Below, piece by piece: positions 1 through 11,900 of a DNA stretch of 64,000 nt. Location of the stretch: assembly GCA_019638355.1 (NCBI GenBank), contig JAHBTY010000003.1, forward strand, positions 521,325 through 585,324, written 5' to 3'. The position numbers were made by a program, and so were the translations under genes. How positions within the stretch are numbered: position 1 is the first letter of the stretch; every line of letters starts with the position of its first letter. Under the pieces are notes generated by a model that was given only the letters and a program-made list of their open reading frames with translations, made no database searches and was not told where the DNA came from. This DNA comes from Cyclobacteriaceae bacterium (GTDB lineage Bacteria; Bacteroidota; Bacteroidia; Cytophagales; Cyclobacteriaceae).

Positions 1-1
1 T

Positions 2-715
2 AAACATGCAGGCCGGTTAGAACCCACTTTGATAACTAATAGCGACCTGGTATTAACTAACTCAGAGTATCTTAAAGAATATGCTGCAAGGTTCAATTCC
101 GAAAGCTATTATGTGGGGCAAGGATGCGAGGTTGAGCATTTTCTGATTCCCCCAAGCCAACCTAAAATACTGGATATACCACGCCCCATTGTGGGGTATA
201 TAGGAGCTTTAAATGGCGAACGTTTGAATATCGATTTGATTTTTCATCTGGCAACCAGTATGCCTCAATTAAGTTTTGTCTTTATCGGACACGAAGATTC
301 TATTTTCTTAAGTAGCCGGTTGCATGAATTGAGTAATGTATATTTTTTAGGAGCAAAGGAGTTTAACGATTTACCCAGCTATTTGTACCAATTTGATGTA
401 GCAATAAATCCTCAGAAATTTAATGAAATAACTGTCGGAAATTATCCTAGAAAAGTAGATGAATACTTGGCATCAGGTAAACCTGTAGTTAACACAAAAA
501 CCGATGCAATGCGTCCATTCACTAAATATGTATATTTAGCAGAAACACCGAGCGAATTTGCTAACTGCATTTTATTGGCACTTAAGGAAGATTCTGAATT
601 AGAGAGTAAAAGGCGTAAAGAATTTGCTGCAACGCATACCTGGCGTAATAGTGTTGCAGAAATGTTAAAGCATATAGGCAATAGTATTAATAAAAAGTTG
701 GGTCACACAAAGTGA
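2..715 (+). CDS. Glycosyltransferase family 4-like protein, 5' end outside window
   Basis: This is the C-terminal part of a GT-B glycosyltransferase, expected to add a sugar to a lipid-linked polysaccharide precursor at the cytoplasmic face of the membrane. The frame is open to the window edge, so the gene begins upstream; an apparent TTG start at 29 is not the real start. A conserved acceptor-side stretch (NSEYLKEY) is followed by a Rossmann-like half with VGYIGAL, and near the end by KVDEYLASGKPVV, the nucleotide-sugar binding signature of group 1 transferases. The stop overlaps the next start (GTGA), which points to an operon with the polymerase and transferase genes that follow. The sugar specificity cannot be read. 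Confidence 0.85.
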   Translation, partial: KHAGRLEPTLITNSDLVLTNSEYLKEYAARFNSESYYVGQGCEVEHFLIPPSQPKILDIPRPIVGYIGALNGERLNIDLIFHLATSMPQLSFVFIGHEDSIFLSSRLHELSNVYFLGAKEFNDLPSYLYQFDVAINPQKFNEITVGNYPRKVDEYLASGKPVVNTKTDAMRPFTKYVYLAETPSEFANCILLALKEDSELESKRRKEFAATHTWRNSVAEMLKHIGNSINKKLGHTK

Positions 716-819
716 AGGCAAGTAACAATAAAGGATTTATCATCATACACAGGTTCGTATTAGTAGCTATGGGGGTACTGGTGAGTTTGTATTTTTTTTA
801 TAAAATCTTATTCGGCTAA
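712..819 (+). CDS. 35-residue single-pass membrane peptide, translationally coupled
   Basis: A GTG-started frame of 35 codons overlaps the upstream glycosyltransferase stop (GTGA) and shares its final A with the ATG of the polymerase-like gene (TAATG). The peptide has a basic, polar start (KASNNK) and then about 24 hydrophobic residues, including FVLVAMGVLVSLYFFY, before a Lys and a short tail. It should be a small inner-membrane protein. Coupling at both ends is what suggests it is a real gene rather than chance; a role as assembly partner of the polymerase is inference only. I do not recognise a family. Confidence 0.6.
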   Translation: MKASNNKGFIIIHRFVLVAMGVLVSLYFFYKILFG

Positions 820-2243
820 TGATATCAACCGTACCAGGTAGAAAACTATGGCTTCCACTTGTCTTAGTGGTAGTTAATATTCTGCTGGTAATATTGTCCG
901 GCATTATCGGCTCGTTAATACCGGTGTTGGTTATAGGCTCCATCATGTTGTTAGGAGTCTTAATCATTTCTTACTATTACCCTCGCTTCAATATTTTATT
1001 TTTGCTGGCGTGTGGGTTACTCATACCTTTTTTAATGCGTGCGCTTAGCCTCTATGATATACCCATCGGATTAGCATCGGAGGCATTGTGTGTTATTTTA
1101 CTTTTAACCATTACATTAAATAAACGGATAGCAGGTTTAAAATCCCTACCAGGTGTTTTAATTTTAGTTTGGATCGCTTTCCTTTCAATTGAATTGTTCA
1201 ATCCTGTTGCAGCATCGCGCGTGGCTGGTTTTGTATCATTAAGAGGGCTCTTACCTTTTATATGCTCATACTTTCTAATGTATTCATCGGTAGAAGGCAT
1301 TTACGATGTAAAAATATTTATCAAAGGCTGGTTTGTACTTTGTTCATTGGCTGGATTATATGGCTTGTACCAGGAATTTGCCGGCTTACCCTCATTTGAT
1401 ATGGCATGGGCAACCCACGATGAGAATCTTTACGGTGCATTGTTTACCTGGGGCAGACTTCGAAAATTCTCTTTTTTTGTTTCTCCATCTGAGTTTGCAA
1501 TTGTAATGGTGGTAACTGGTTTAGCAGGGTTGGTTTTGCTTTTTTTTGAAAAACCAAAGAGTCAACTCTTTTTCTATTCCGGTATTACGGCTCTGATTTG
1601 TTTGTGGGCCATGATTTATACCGGTTCCCGAACTGCTATGGTTATGCTCCCTGCGGGATTTATGGCATTACTGATAATTACTCTAAAGCGGAAAGTTTTT
1701 ATTGTAGTAGGCGTTTTGGTTGTAATGGGTACGCTTTTAATGCTACGACCAACCAGCAATGCTTTATTTGTTATGAGCACAGCCTTTTCAGGTACTGATG
1801 ACCCATCAATGAATGTAAGGCTTAAGAATCAACAAATCATTCGAGCGTATATTTTAGATCACCCAATAGGATTTGGTTTAGGAAGCACAGGATATTTAGG
1901 TATGAAATATTCCCCAGAATCATTTGTGGCTAATTTTCCCCCCGATTCTGAGTATGTGCGGGTTGCAATAGAAACCGGATGGATTGGTTTGCTGATCTGG
2001 TGCATTATACAAGCAATACTTTTTGGATACGGTGTTTCTGTTTATTTCAAAGTGCCATCAAAGTGGAAAGGCGTAATAGTTATGATTTTGGTTAGTCTCT
2101 TTATGCTTATTATTGCTCAATATCCACAGGAAATTTTCAGATCGCAGGTGCTAACTGTTTTATATTGTGGTATGCTTGGAATGTTAGCCAAGATTGACCA
2201 TTTGTATCAATCAAAAAGTCTTTCAGAAAGTTTATTTGAATGA
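819..2243 (+). CDS. O-antigen polymerase/ligase-like (Wzy_C) membrane protein
   Basis: This 474-residue polytopic inner-membrane protein has about ten to twelve hydrophobic segments, the architecture of O-antigen ligases and Wzy-type polymerases, which join lipid-linked sugar units in the periplasm. A central YTGSRTA motif is followed by a long periplasmic loop with NVRLKNQQ and a GFGLGSTG stretch, both typical of the Wzy_C/O-antigen ligase family. The ATG at 819 is fixed by the 1-nt overlap with the small upstream gene, and the stop overlaps the next start by 4 nt (ATGA). Whether it is polymerase or ligase cannot be decided from sequence alone. Confidence 0.8.
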   Translation: MISTVPGRKLWLPLVLVVVNILLVILSGIIGSLIPVLVIGSIMLLGVLIISYYYPRFNILFLLACGLLIPFLMRALSLYDIPIGLASEALCVILLLTITLNKRIAGLKSLPGVLILVWIAFLSIELFNPVAASRVAGFVSLRGLLPFICSYFLMYSSVEGIYDVKIFIKGWFVLCSLAGLYGLYQEFAGLPSFDMAWATHDENLYGALFTWGRLRKFSFFVSPSEFAIVMVVTGLAGLVLLFFEKPKSQLFFYSGITALICLWAMIYTGSRTAMVMLPAGFMALLIITLKRKVFIVVGVLVVMGTLLMLRPTSNALFVMSTAFSGTDDPSMNVRLKNQQIIRAYILDHPIGFGLGSTGYLGMKYSPESFVANFPPDSEYVRVAIETGWIGLLIWCIIQAILFGYGVSVYFKVPSKWKGVIVMILVSLFMLIIAQYPQEIFRSQVLTVLYCGMLGMLAKIDHLYQSKSLSESLFE

Positions 2244-3100
2244 GAGTTGCGAATATAGTTATAGCTCACACTAACCCAACTCAGGTTTGTAAGCTGGTTA
2301 ATCAGTTTCCGGCCGACCTGTTTCACAACTATGTACATATTGATGCCCGCCAACACCTCAAAGCGTATAGTTCACTTTTAAAACAGCGTAACGTTACACT
2401 TTTAGCTAATCGAAGAAAATTAGTTTGGGCAGGTTATGGATTTGTTCAGGTAACGCTGGATGCATTAAATCTGATAAAAAAAAGTAAATCAGAATTTTGT
2501 TATATAAACCTGTTAAGCGGCATGGATTTTCCGATTAAACCTGTCGAAAAATTCCATCAATACCTGGCTAAAGAATATTCGAGCGAACAAAACGAATTTT
2601 TTGAAATACTAAGTTTGGACATTTGGCCTGGTGCTCATCGATTTGAACGATATCATTTGTGCGATTGGACAATTAAAGGCAGATACTTTACAGAGCGAAT
2701 AATAAATAAGGTAATTCCTAAAAGAAAATTTTACAACGGTAAAATGATACCTTTTGGAAGATCAGCCTGGTTTACTGCCACAGATCAATTTATAAAGTAT
2801 GCAGTGGAATTCATTGATCGAAATCCTGACTTTATTAAGTTTCTCAAAACCACATGGAGCCCTGATGAGTTTATATGGAATACACTTATAATGAACTCAC
2901 CCTTTCAACGTAGAGTGCATGCAGGGAACCTACGGTATATTGATTGGTCAGAAGGAAAAGTAAGTCCGAAGGTATTTACACAAGAAGATTTAAGTACATT
3001 ATTAAATGTTCCTGATTTTTTAGCTCGAAAATTTGATGAAAGAATAGATAATATAATTCTTCAGCAGCTTGAGCAGAAGAATCGTTCGCAACAAAGGTAA
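2240..3100 (+). CDS. Core-2/I-branching-type (GT14-like) glycosyltransferase
   Basis: This 286-residue protein resembles the bacterial branch of the beta-1,6-N-acetylglucosaminyltransferase (Core-2/I-branching, GT14) family. Supporting stretches are the N-terminal ANIVIAHTNP, YVHIDARQ, YINLLSGMDFPIKP (the family's LSG-D-P motif) and, in the C-terminal half, TTWSPDEFIWNTLI, matching the conserved SPDE acceptor-side motif. No signal peptide is visible, so it should work in the cytoplasm. It overlaps the polymerase-like gene by 4 nt and is followed by the asparagine-synthase-like gene after 28 nt, so it belongs to the same polysaccharide operon. Donor and acceptor are unknown. Confidence 0.8.
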   Translation: MRVANIVIAHTNPTQVCKLVNQFPADLFHNYVHIDARQHLKAYSSLLKQRNVTLLANRRKLVWAGYGFVQVTLDALNLIKKSKSEFCYINLLSGMDFPIKPVEKFHQYLAKEYSSEQNEFFEILSLDIWPGAHRFERYHLCDWTIKGRYFTERIINKVIPKRKFYNGKMIPFGRSAWFTATDQFIKYAVEFIDRNPDFIKFLKTTWSPDEFIWNTLIMNSPFQRRVHAGNLRYIDWSEGKVSPKVFTQEDLSTLLNVPDFLARKFDERIDNIILQQLEQKNRSQQR

Positions 3101-3128
3101 TTCAAATTAGATTTAATTGATATAGAAT

Positions 3129-5018
3129 ATGTGCGGCATTTCAGGTTTTGTTGATTTCAATAAAAAGTCAACTGAAAATATTCTGGTAGCTATGAAAAAT
3201 TCACTCAGCCATCGTGGGCCGGATGACTCAGGAACTTTTTTTTCTGAACAACCTAACTACAACATTGGCTTAGGGCACAATCGTTTATCTATTTTAGATT
3301 TATCGGAGCAAGGGCATCAACCTATGGTGGTTGATAATTTAAGAATTGTATTCAATGGTGAAATATATAATTTCATAGAGATAAAAAATGACTTGCTAAA
3401 AGATGGAATTACTTTTAAAAGCAATACCGATACAGAAGTAATATTACGCAGTTTTCAAAAATGGGGTATTTCGTGCCTTCAATATTTCAGAGGCATGTTT
3501 AGTTTTGTTTTATATGACGAAATACAACAAAAGTTATGGATTGTACGTGATAGGGTTGGTGTTAAGCCATTGTACTTCTATTATCATAATAATTTATTTT
3601 TATTCGCGTCCGAGCTAAAGGCATTTCATCAACATCCTGGATTTGTAAAGGAAATTAACGCAGGAAGCCTAGCCTTATTTTTACAATACAGCTACATACC
3701 TGGACCTAATTGTATTTTCAAGAACACGTTTAAATTAGAACCGGGGCATTTTATTGAATTTTCTCTTAGTGAACGTTTAATAAAACCTACCCCTTATTGG
3801 TCAGTCATAGATAGTTATAACAAACCTAAATTAAGAATATCAGAATCTGACGCCATTAACCAAACGGAACAGATTCTAAAAGAATCTTTCAATTACAGAA
3901 TGGTTTCAGATGTTCCGGTAGGCTTATTTCTAAGCGGAGGGTTTGATAGTTCAGCAGTAGCAGCTTTGCTACAAACCGATAGAACAGAGAGGCTTAAAAC
4001 ATTTACTATCGGTTTTGATGTTTCGGGGTTTGATGAAGCACCCGATGCCCGCAAAATTGCTGAATATCTGGGAACTGACCACACCGAGTATTACTGTACT
4101 CCGGATGATGCTTTAGCAATTATTCCTAAGCTACCCGAAATTTACGATGAGCCATTTGCTGATAATTCTTCGGTGCCAACCGTATTAGTTTCACAACTCG
4201 CAAGAAAAAATGTAACAGTTGCTCTTTCAGGTGATGGAGGGGATGAGATTTTTGGAGGTTACCATAAATTCAATCAATCACTAAAAATGAGTAGAGGAGC
4301 ACCTTCCCTCAGAACAGTAGGCGCTAGTATAATGGATGCTATCAACCCGGATTATATTCCTATACTTAAAAATCAGTATAACTTCTCTACCCGTTATGAA
4401 AAAATTAAGCAAATTTTACGGAGTAAACATCCTGCAGAGATTTTGAATGTAATAAGTTCTTATATTCCTGAAACCGAAGTCGAATCATTAATTTCAGGAA
4501 AGTACGAACAGTTAAAAACTAATTTTGAAAGTTATAAGCAAGTAACCAACTCCGATTATCTTTCACAGCTATTGGCTGTTGATTATATCACTTTCTTAGT
4601 GGATAATAATCTTACCAAAATGGACCGGGCTACAATGTCAGTCGCGTTAGAAGGTCGAGAGCCCTTTCTGGATCAACACGTAATTGAGTTTGTGGCTCAA
4701 CTTCCATCATCGTTTAAAATCAGAAATGGAGTAACTAAAAGCATCCTTAAAGAGGTAGTTTATCGTCATATACCCCGCCACTTAATGGATCGCCCCAAGA
4801 AACCATTCATTGCCCCTTTGTCAGTATGGTTTTTAGATAGACTAAAAGACTTTTTTATTGAATACTTGAATGACAAACGACTCAAAAGCGAAGGGCACCT
4901 TAATTTTGAGCCAATTCTAACCATGAGAGACCAATTCCTTTCTGGAAAAAATATAAATCATCAGAAACTTTGGAATATATTAGTGTTTGAGATGTGGTAT
5001 GAGAAGTGGATGAAATAA
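3129..5018 (+). CDS. asnB: Asparagine synthase (glutamine-hydrolysing)-like amidotransferase
   Basis: This is a two-domain class II amidotransferase of 629 residues. The N-terminus MCGISGF places the nucleophilic Cys at position 2 after Met removal; SHRGPDDSG and FNGEIYNF are glutaminase signatures. The synthetase half has the ATP-pyrophosphatase loop SGGFDSS near residue 270 and SGDGGDEIFGGY further on. Members of this family commonly sit in exopolysaccharide clusters, where they may amidate a sugar or peptide rather than make free asparagine; this context suggests that role, but it is inference. The gene follows the GT14-like gene after 28 nt. Confidence 0.88.
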   Translation: MCGISGFVDFNKKSTENILVAMKNSLSHRGPDDSGTFFSEQPNYNIGLGHNRLSILDLSEQGHQPMVVDNLRIVFNGEIYNFIEIKNDLLKDGITFKSNTDTEVILRSFQKWGISCLQYFRGMFSFVLYDEIQQKLWIVRDRVGVKPLYFYYHNNLFLFASELKAFHQHPGFVKEINAGSLALFLQYSYIPGPNCIFKNTFKLEPGHFIEFSLSERLIKPTPYWSVIDSYNKPKLRISESDAINQTEQILKESFNYRMVSDVPVGLFLSGGFDSSAVAALLQTDRTERLKTFTIGFDVSGFDEAPDARKIAEYLGTDHTEYYCTPDDALAIIPKLPEIYDEPFADNSSVPTVLVSQLARKNVTVALSGDGGDEIFGGYHKFNQSLKMSRGAPSLRTVGASIMDAINPDYIPILKNQYNFSTRYEKIKQILRSKHPAEILNVISSYIPETEVESLISGKYEQLKTNFESYKQVTNSDYLSQLLAVDYITFLVDNNLTKMDRATMSVALEGREPFLDQHVIEFVAQLPSSFKIRNGVTKSILKEVVYRHIPRHLMDRPKKPFIAPLSVWFLDRLKDFFIEYLNDKRLKSEGHLNFEPILTMRDQFLSGKNINHQKLWNILVFEMWYEKWMK

Positions 5019-5032
5019 TAATAATCAGATCA

Positions 5033-5764
5033 ATGTTTAAAATGATGACAAGCAAACGTGAATTAATCTTAATCCTTTTGTTAGCACTATTTGCGTTAGG
5101 GTGTATGGGCCAGCAGATTGACTACAATAAAATTGTGCTACCGGCCAATGCTCAAAATGTAAGTTTCGAGGAAAAACTCGTTCAGTTGGCTTGGAACAAT
5201 AATCCTGAGAGTCAGATGGCCAAAGAGGGTGTTGATTTGGCAAAAGGCGAATCAAAAGTGGCTCTACGATCTCGATGGTCTCAATTTATGGGTGTTTCCG
5301 GAAACTTAAATGAGTTTAATATTAAGGCATTTACCAACTCTGATCAAAATCAGGGAAACCTTTTCTTTCCTCGTTACAATGTGTATGTACAACTACCTAT
5401 TTCCTTGTTGGTAGTAACTCCTCATGAGAAGAAGGTGGCTCAGGCACGAATAAATACTGCTGAGCAAAGGGTTAATCTTACGAAGCTAGAAATCAGAGCA
5501 AGAGTTTTAAGGCTTTACAGCGACTACAAAAAAGCAGAACTTGTTTGGATTATCAGAAAGCAATCCATGGATGATGAAGAATCTTCATATTTACTGGTGG
5601 AACAAAAGTTTAAAAATGGCGATGCTACTATCGAAGAATACACCCGGGCTCAAAAAAATCGAAATGATCAGAGGATTCAGTTAGCATTTGCTGAAAACGA
5701 GTACGTTAAGTCTAAAATCAACTTGGAAGAGGTTATAGGGGTTCGACTTGAAGAAGTTTATTAA
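5033..5764 (+). CDS. Short TolC-like outer-membrane factor protein
   Basis: This protein of about 243 residues starts with a hydrophobic export signal (ELILILLLALFALG) ending near GCMGQQ. The mature part has long amphipathic helices with NNPESQMAKEGVDLAKGE and a later heptad-rich stretch, as in the coiled-coil hairpins of TolC-family proteins, but it is about half the usual length. A GTG at 5006 inside the asnB end gives an unlikely polar prefix, so I prefer the ATG at 5033 (5042 or 5045 are also possible). It closes the polysaccharide operon and may act in export of the polymer. A lipoprotein reading (Cys in ALGC) is possible but the lipobox is poor. Confidence 0.65.
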   Translation: MFKMMTSKRELILILLLALFALGCMGQQIDYNKIVLPANAQNVSFEEKLVQLAWNNNPESQMAKEGVDLAKGESKVALRSRWSQFMGVSGNLNEFNIKAFTNSDQNQGNLFFPRYNVYVQLPISLLVVTPHEKKVAQARINTAEQRVNLTKLEIRARVLRLYSDYKKAELVWIIRKQSMDDEESSYLLVEQKFKNGDATIEEYTRAQKNRNDQRIQLAFAENEYVKSKINLEEVIGVRLEEVY

Positions 5765-5838
5765 TCCAAATAATTGAGCCAGAGGTTTAAAGGCCATTTG
5801 GTTAAGGTTTAGCTGTAATAGTGGTGTAATATTTGGGT

Positions 5839-5846
5839 TACTTTTG
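5839..5846 (+). promoter_or_regulatory. Candidate Bacteroidota -7 box before the 2220-residue protein gene
   Basis: TACTTTTG matches the TAnnTTTG -7 consensus of Bacteroidota sigma factor promoters and lies about 59 nt before the ATG at 5905. No good TTTG -33 box was found at the usual spacing, so this is only a candidate. Confidence 0.3.
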
Positions 5847-5904
5847 TTGAATTCTGACGATTCAGCAAGTATATTTACAGTCGTCTAGGCTTTAACCCTC
5901 ACCC

Positions 5905-8900
5905 ATGAAAAAATTGATTTTTCTGCTGATTTCGGCACTTTTACCACTAATGTCGATGTCGCAATCCGTGCCGATGCCGGATTTGTATGCACTAAACCAA
6001 AATAATCTCGAGCCTTACGGATACACACAGGTAGGAACCAACTGGGATACATCTCCCTTTTTGCCATTTGCCTACCAGAGGCGATGGCTAAGGCTAATGC
6101 CTCCAAATGGAGTAACGTATAATTCAACTTCAAAAACGTGGTCTTTTGCCCAACCGGGCCAAAAATATCCATTGATTCTTTTTTTTCATGGAGCAGGTGA
6201 ACGAGGAACTGACAATAATAATCAATTGAGACATGGCGGACAGAGACATAGGGATGCCGTTCAAAGTGGGCTTTTTCCCGGTTTTTTGGTTTATCCTCAA
6301 TCTGTAACCATTGAACAAGCTAAACAATTAATAGACAAGCTTATTCAAGATTTACCGGTTGACCCAAACCGTATATATGTGCATGGTTTATCGGGAGGTG
6401 GTGGTGATACTTGGAAGTTTGCAATAACCTATCCTCAATTAGTGGCTGCAGCTTTCCCAATGTCAGCATCTGATGACGCAGCTAAAACACAATCTATGCT
6501 TTACATGCCTCTAAGACAAGCTCAGGGTGGGATGGATAACAATCCGCATCCGGGTTGGACCCAGACCATCGTAGATTGGTTCAATACCAACGGAGGACAC
6601 CTTGAATATTTTTACTTGCCAACAGTTGGTCATGGAACGTGGGAAAGCATGTATAGCCGATCAGACTTTTTTCCATGGTTCCTATCTCAACGAAAAAATA
6701 AAATACTGGTCAGGTATAATCGTAATGAGATATGCCCCGAAGCAGTTGTTAATGTTGATATGGGCTTTACGCCCGGGTTTGATGCCTACGAATGGCGTAA
6801 AGATGGCGTATTGATAAATGGACAAACAGCTCACAAAATAATTGCAACAACTTATGGGACCTATACGGGTAGATTCAGAAGGGGTGGGGTTTGGTCCGAT
6901 TGGTCCGAGCCGGTTGTGGTTGGTGTAAAAGCAACTACGAATACCCCCCCGATACAGGCCAATGGGTTAACCAGTATTTTGCTGCCTGCACCAGACGGTA
7001 AAACAACTACTGAACTAATGCTGCCAGAAGGATACCAAAGCTATGCTTGGAGAAACTCTAGCGGACAAACAGTTTCTACGTCACGAATTTTTACAAACGT
7101 ACCAGTTGGTACATACACAGCTACAGCAAATGAATTTAATGGTTGTGCAACTAATCCCTCTCCGGTGTTCACAGTGCTTAATGCAAATGGCCCCAACAGT
7201 CCTGATGCAATCGCCTCTTTTCTTGGTTATGCGCTTACAGAGTCAAGCATTGCCCTGTCATGGACGGATAAGCCCTCTCCTACATACAATGAGACCGGTT
7301 TTGAGGTGTACCGCTCACTATCATCCGGTGCGGGATATAGTTTGGTAGCTTTGTTGCCCGCCAATACAATCACCTACACAGATAACAATCTAACCCCCAA
7401 TACCACTTATTACTATAAGATAAGACCAGTTAATCAATTTTCCGCAGGGCCTGTTAGCGAAACAATTTCAATACTTACGCAGGTCGATAATATTCCTCCT
7501 TCTGCACCGACCAACCTAACGATAACCAGTACAACTCCAAATGCAATAAGTTTACAGTGGGGAGCTTCATCGGATAATGTAGGTGTGTTTAAATACGATG
7601 TTTATCGAGACGATGTTAAAATCCTGGCTACTGATTTAACATCAGCCACATTGTATAACCTTACAGAAGGACAAACGTATCGTTTTTTCGTGAAAGCCAG
7701 AGACCTTACAGGCAATATATCTACTGAAAGCAATTTGATAATCGGCAAAGCGCAACCCTCGGCTTTTTCATATAAGTATTATGAATTAAGCTCAACGCCA
7801 AGTGTACTTCCAAATTTTAACAACCTGACTCCCGTATTAACTGGATATTCAAATTCATTAGATATATCGGTTAGAAGACGAGATACAAACTTTGCCATGA
7901 TGTGGCAAGGTGTTATCTACATTCCGGTTGCCGGTAATTATACTTTCATGACAAATTCAGATGATGGAAGTAAACTTTATATTGGTTCTTACAGCGAAAA
8001 TAATCTGGTAGTAAACAATGATGGAGCGCATGGAACACAAGATCGGGAGGGTACCCGCAATTTTTCGCAACCAGGTGTTTATAACATAATTGTTACCTAT
8101 TTTCAGGGTGGTGGAGGCTTTACCATGAACCCGATTTATTGGAAGAATACGGCACATGGGGTAGGTAATACAAAAACTCAGATTCCACTAAGCCAATTTT
8201 TTGCACCTTCCAGCCCAGCCGGTAGTCCCCCTTTGCCACCCACTAACCTGGTGGCAACTGCAACTTCTTTTAACGCTATAAATTTAACATGGAGTGACGT
8301 TAGCAATAATGAGACTGGATTCAGGATATACAGAGCTACCGCCAATGCCGGACCATTTGTACCTGTGGCAACCGTTGGCTCTAACACTACTTCGTATCTG
8401 GATCAATCCTTGAGTCCATCTACCCGTTATTATTATCAAATAAGAGCTTATGGTCAGTATGGCGAATCAGGATTATCGAATCAAGTTCCGCGCGGCCTTA
8501 GTTATTCCTATTATGAAGCTCCATCAATAGCTAACATAAATGCATTATTAAATCTGACTCCTGTAAAAACGGGGCAATCAAATTTCTTTGATGTAAACCT
8601 TCGCGATCGTAACCAAAATTTTGGATTAATCTGGAAGGGAAAAATTAATATTACCACGGCAGCAACTTACACGTTTTATACTTCATCAGATGATGGAAGT
8701 ACATTGTTAATTAACAATGTACAGGTTGTATCAAATGATTTTAATCAAAACCAGACTGAACGTTCTGGAACCCGAGCATTGACAGTCGGCTGGCATGACA
8801 TTGAAGTGCGTTGGCGAAAAAATACCAGCACAAACAGCAGACTTACGGTTTCATATGCCCGGTCTGGAATGAGTAAAACGGCTATAACCGCATCCAATGC

Positions 8901-11900
8901 ACCAACCCTACTCTTTGGTACAGAAGTTAATGCTATAACACAAGCACTGCCTGCCGCCCCGGCTACACCAACAAATTTTGTTGTGAGTAACCTTACCCCA
9001 ACTTCGTTATCGCTTACCTGGCAAGACAATGCAACCAATGAAACCAGTTACAGGATAATGCGATCTTTTCAGCAAAATAATAATTATGTGGTTTATAGAA
9101 CGTTGCCAGCAAACTCAACAAGTTTTGTGGATGAGGGTTTGTTTGCCAACGCAACTTATTATTACAAAGTAGTGGTAATTGGTGCGGGAGGATCCAACAC
9201 ATCTGTTGAACGATCAGGAACAACTTCTAATAATTTACCCCAGATTACCCCGATTCAAAGCCTTGGTGTAAAATTTGGAGCAACTAAATCAATTAACATT
9301 TATGCCGATGATGCCGATAATGATCCACTAGTGCTTACAGTAACCGGATTACCGGCTTTTGCTACTTTCGCAGATTATGGTGATGGTACCGGATTAATTC
9401 AAGTGAGTCCATTAGCGGTTCACCTGGGTGAGTATCCCATTACAGTGCAGGTAAGGGATTCCTATAATGGGATGTCTTCGACAAGCTTTGTGTTAACGGT
9501 TACGGATAAGGATATACCCGTGATACTTCCCATTAATAATGTTTCTCTAAATGAAGGTCAATCTTCTAATTTATTGGTAGCTGCAACTTCTGATTTTGGC
9601 GTGGAGAACATCACATGGTCAATTCAAGGTTTACCTGAATTTATTTCTTACTCAACCAATAATGGTACTTGTTCCTTCTCAATTACTCCTGGTTACATCC
9701 ATTCCGGAGTTTACCCCATAACTGTTAGTGTTAGCGACCCTTTACTAAGTGTGGTATCGCGCACCTTTACCGTAACAGTTGCTGATGTAGATCCTAACAA
9801 CCGTGTGATGGTGAATTTAGTTTACAGCACGAATGCTTCCTTGCCGTGGAATAACATGAATACCCGCATAGCAACAGGATTACGCAATGAGAAGGGTACC
9901 ATTACTCCAATTGGAGTAGAGTTTTTAACAACAGCATGGAATACTTATATTGATGGCGCTACAACCTCAAATAATACAGGGGTTTTTCCGGATAATGTTA
10001 TACGTGATTACTATTATTTTGGAATTTTTGGAGCTCCGGAAACTGTAAGCGTTAGAGTATCTGGTTTAATTCCATCAAAACGTTACAACTTTGCCTTCCT
10101 GGGCTCAAGCCGATGGACAGGTGTTGCCGATAATGGTTCAACTGTTTACTCAATTAATGGCACTGCTGTCTCATTGCGAGTTCAAAATAACTCGCAAAAT
10201 TTGGCCAGAATTAATAGCGTGATACCTAATACAGACGGTACCGTAACCTTTACGATGAGCAAGGCGAACGGTACCTCAGCAGGCTTTTTGAATGCGTTTA
10301 CAATCGAAGAACTATATGAAGATGGAGTAGCACCTGCCGCACCACGCGAGCTGGTAGCACAAGTAAACGGTGCTTCTGTACAACTTAGTTGGGTTGATGC
10401 ACCATTTAACGAGACGGGCTTTAATGTTTACCGATCAACCAGCCCATCTGGAAATTTTTTGAGAATCAATACAACAACATTACCAAAGAATTCTACCACC
10501 TATCAGGATAATCAGGTTCAGGAAGGTTTAACCTACTATTATAAAGTTGTTGCTGTTAATTCGTTTGGTCAATCACCCGATTCAAACAGTGCTACTGTAA
10601 CGTTGCCTAATCTGCCACCTCAAATTATAATGGAGGGATCGCTTACCATGGCACCAAATGAGTTTGGGATGCTTACCGTTTATACCGCTGAAGACGCAAC
10701 ACTTACAATAACAGGTCTTCCCGTGTTTGCATATCCTAGCCCGGCTGCTCACAACCTGATTGATATTATACTTTTACCGGAAGCTACCCATGCAGGAACG
10801 TACCCCTTTATAGTTTCAGCCACCGATACAGAAGGTCTAACAACCCAACGGAATTACGCACTTGTTGTTGAAGAAAGCGTGCTCTATAGGATTATGATTA
10901 ATATGAGCCAAGTATCAAATGCTGCTGCTCCCTGGAACAACACCGCAAAAGCGCCTGCATTAAATGATACTTTTACCAACCTGAGAAATCAAAATAACGT
11001 TGGTACAGGTGTTAACCTTACTTTACTCAGTGCATTTCAGGGTGTATGGAATGAAGGCGCCACAACTGGAAACAATTCAGGAGTTGTACCCGATAACGTG
11101 TTAAGGGAATACTACTATTTCGGCTATCAGGGTGGCATTCCGGAAATTACAATGCGGCTTTCTGGTTTAAGCCCAGCAAATCGTTACCGCATTAAGTTTG
11201 TAGCAAGTAGCAATTTTACTGGTGGAGGAAATAATGGTAGTACGGTGTTTACAATAGGCACTAAATCGGCTTCGGTAAATGTGCAGGGTAATACCTCGCA
11301 ATTGGCTGTAATTGAAGATGTCGTTCCAACCAATACAGGACTCGTTACAATCCGACTTTCAAAAGGACCAAATGCACCTGCTGGTTATATCAATGCCATG
11401 ATAATTGAAGCGTTACCTGTTGATCCTTCTCAATTTAATCCAACTAACCTGACAGCGGCTGGTTTATCCAAGACACAGATTGTTTTAAACTGGAGCGATA
11501 ATTCACCAGTTGAAACAGGTTATGAAATTTACCGCTCGACCACTGGTGCTGAAAATTCTTATACGCTTATTGGTACCACCGGTGCCGATGTTTCAACTTA
11601 TACCGATGCGGTTAGCCAATCAAACCAATTATATCATTATCGGGTTAGGGCTACATCAGCTTCCGGACCATCGGATTATACCAATGTGGCTAAAAGTAGT
11701 GCAGTAGCATTTAGAATATTAGTTAACGTGGCTGCTGTTGCAACGTATGATGCACCAATTCCGTGGAACAACCTAAGCCGATTTGGTTTTACAGGTGATA
11801 TTTTCCACGGTTTTAGAGACGATACCGGTTTACCAACAGGTTTAAGGTTGCGCGTACAGCGTGAATTGGAGGCTGGTAATAACTGGGGCACAAACACCGG

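Noticed and set aside
5006-5032. GTG start of the TolC-like gene inside asnB
   Set aside because: It would add a polar DEIIIIRS prefix ahead of the export signal and overlap asnB; later ATG codons are better.
8745-9038. Antisense frames of 60-100 codons across the giant secreted protein genes and other large genes
   Set aside because: They mirror the codon pattern of the true genes, lack starts with signals and show no domain pattern.
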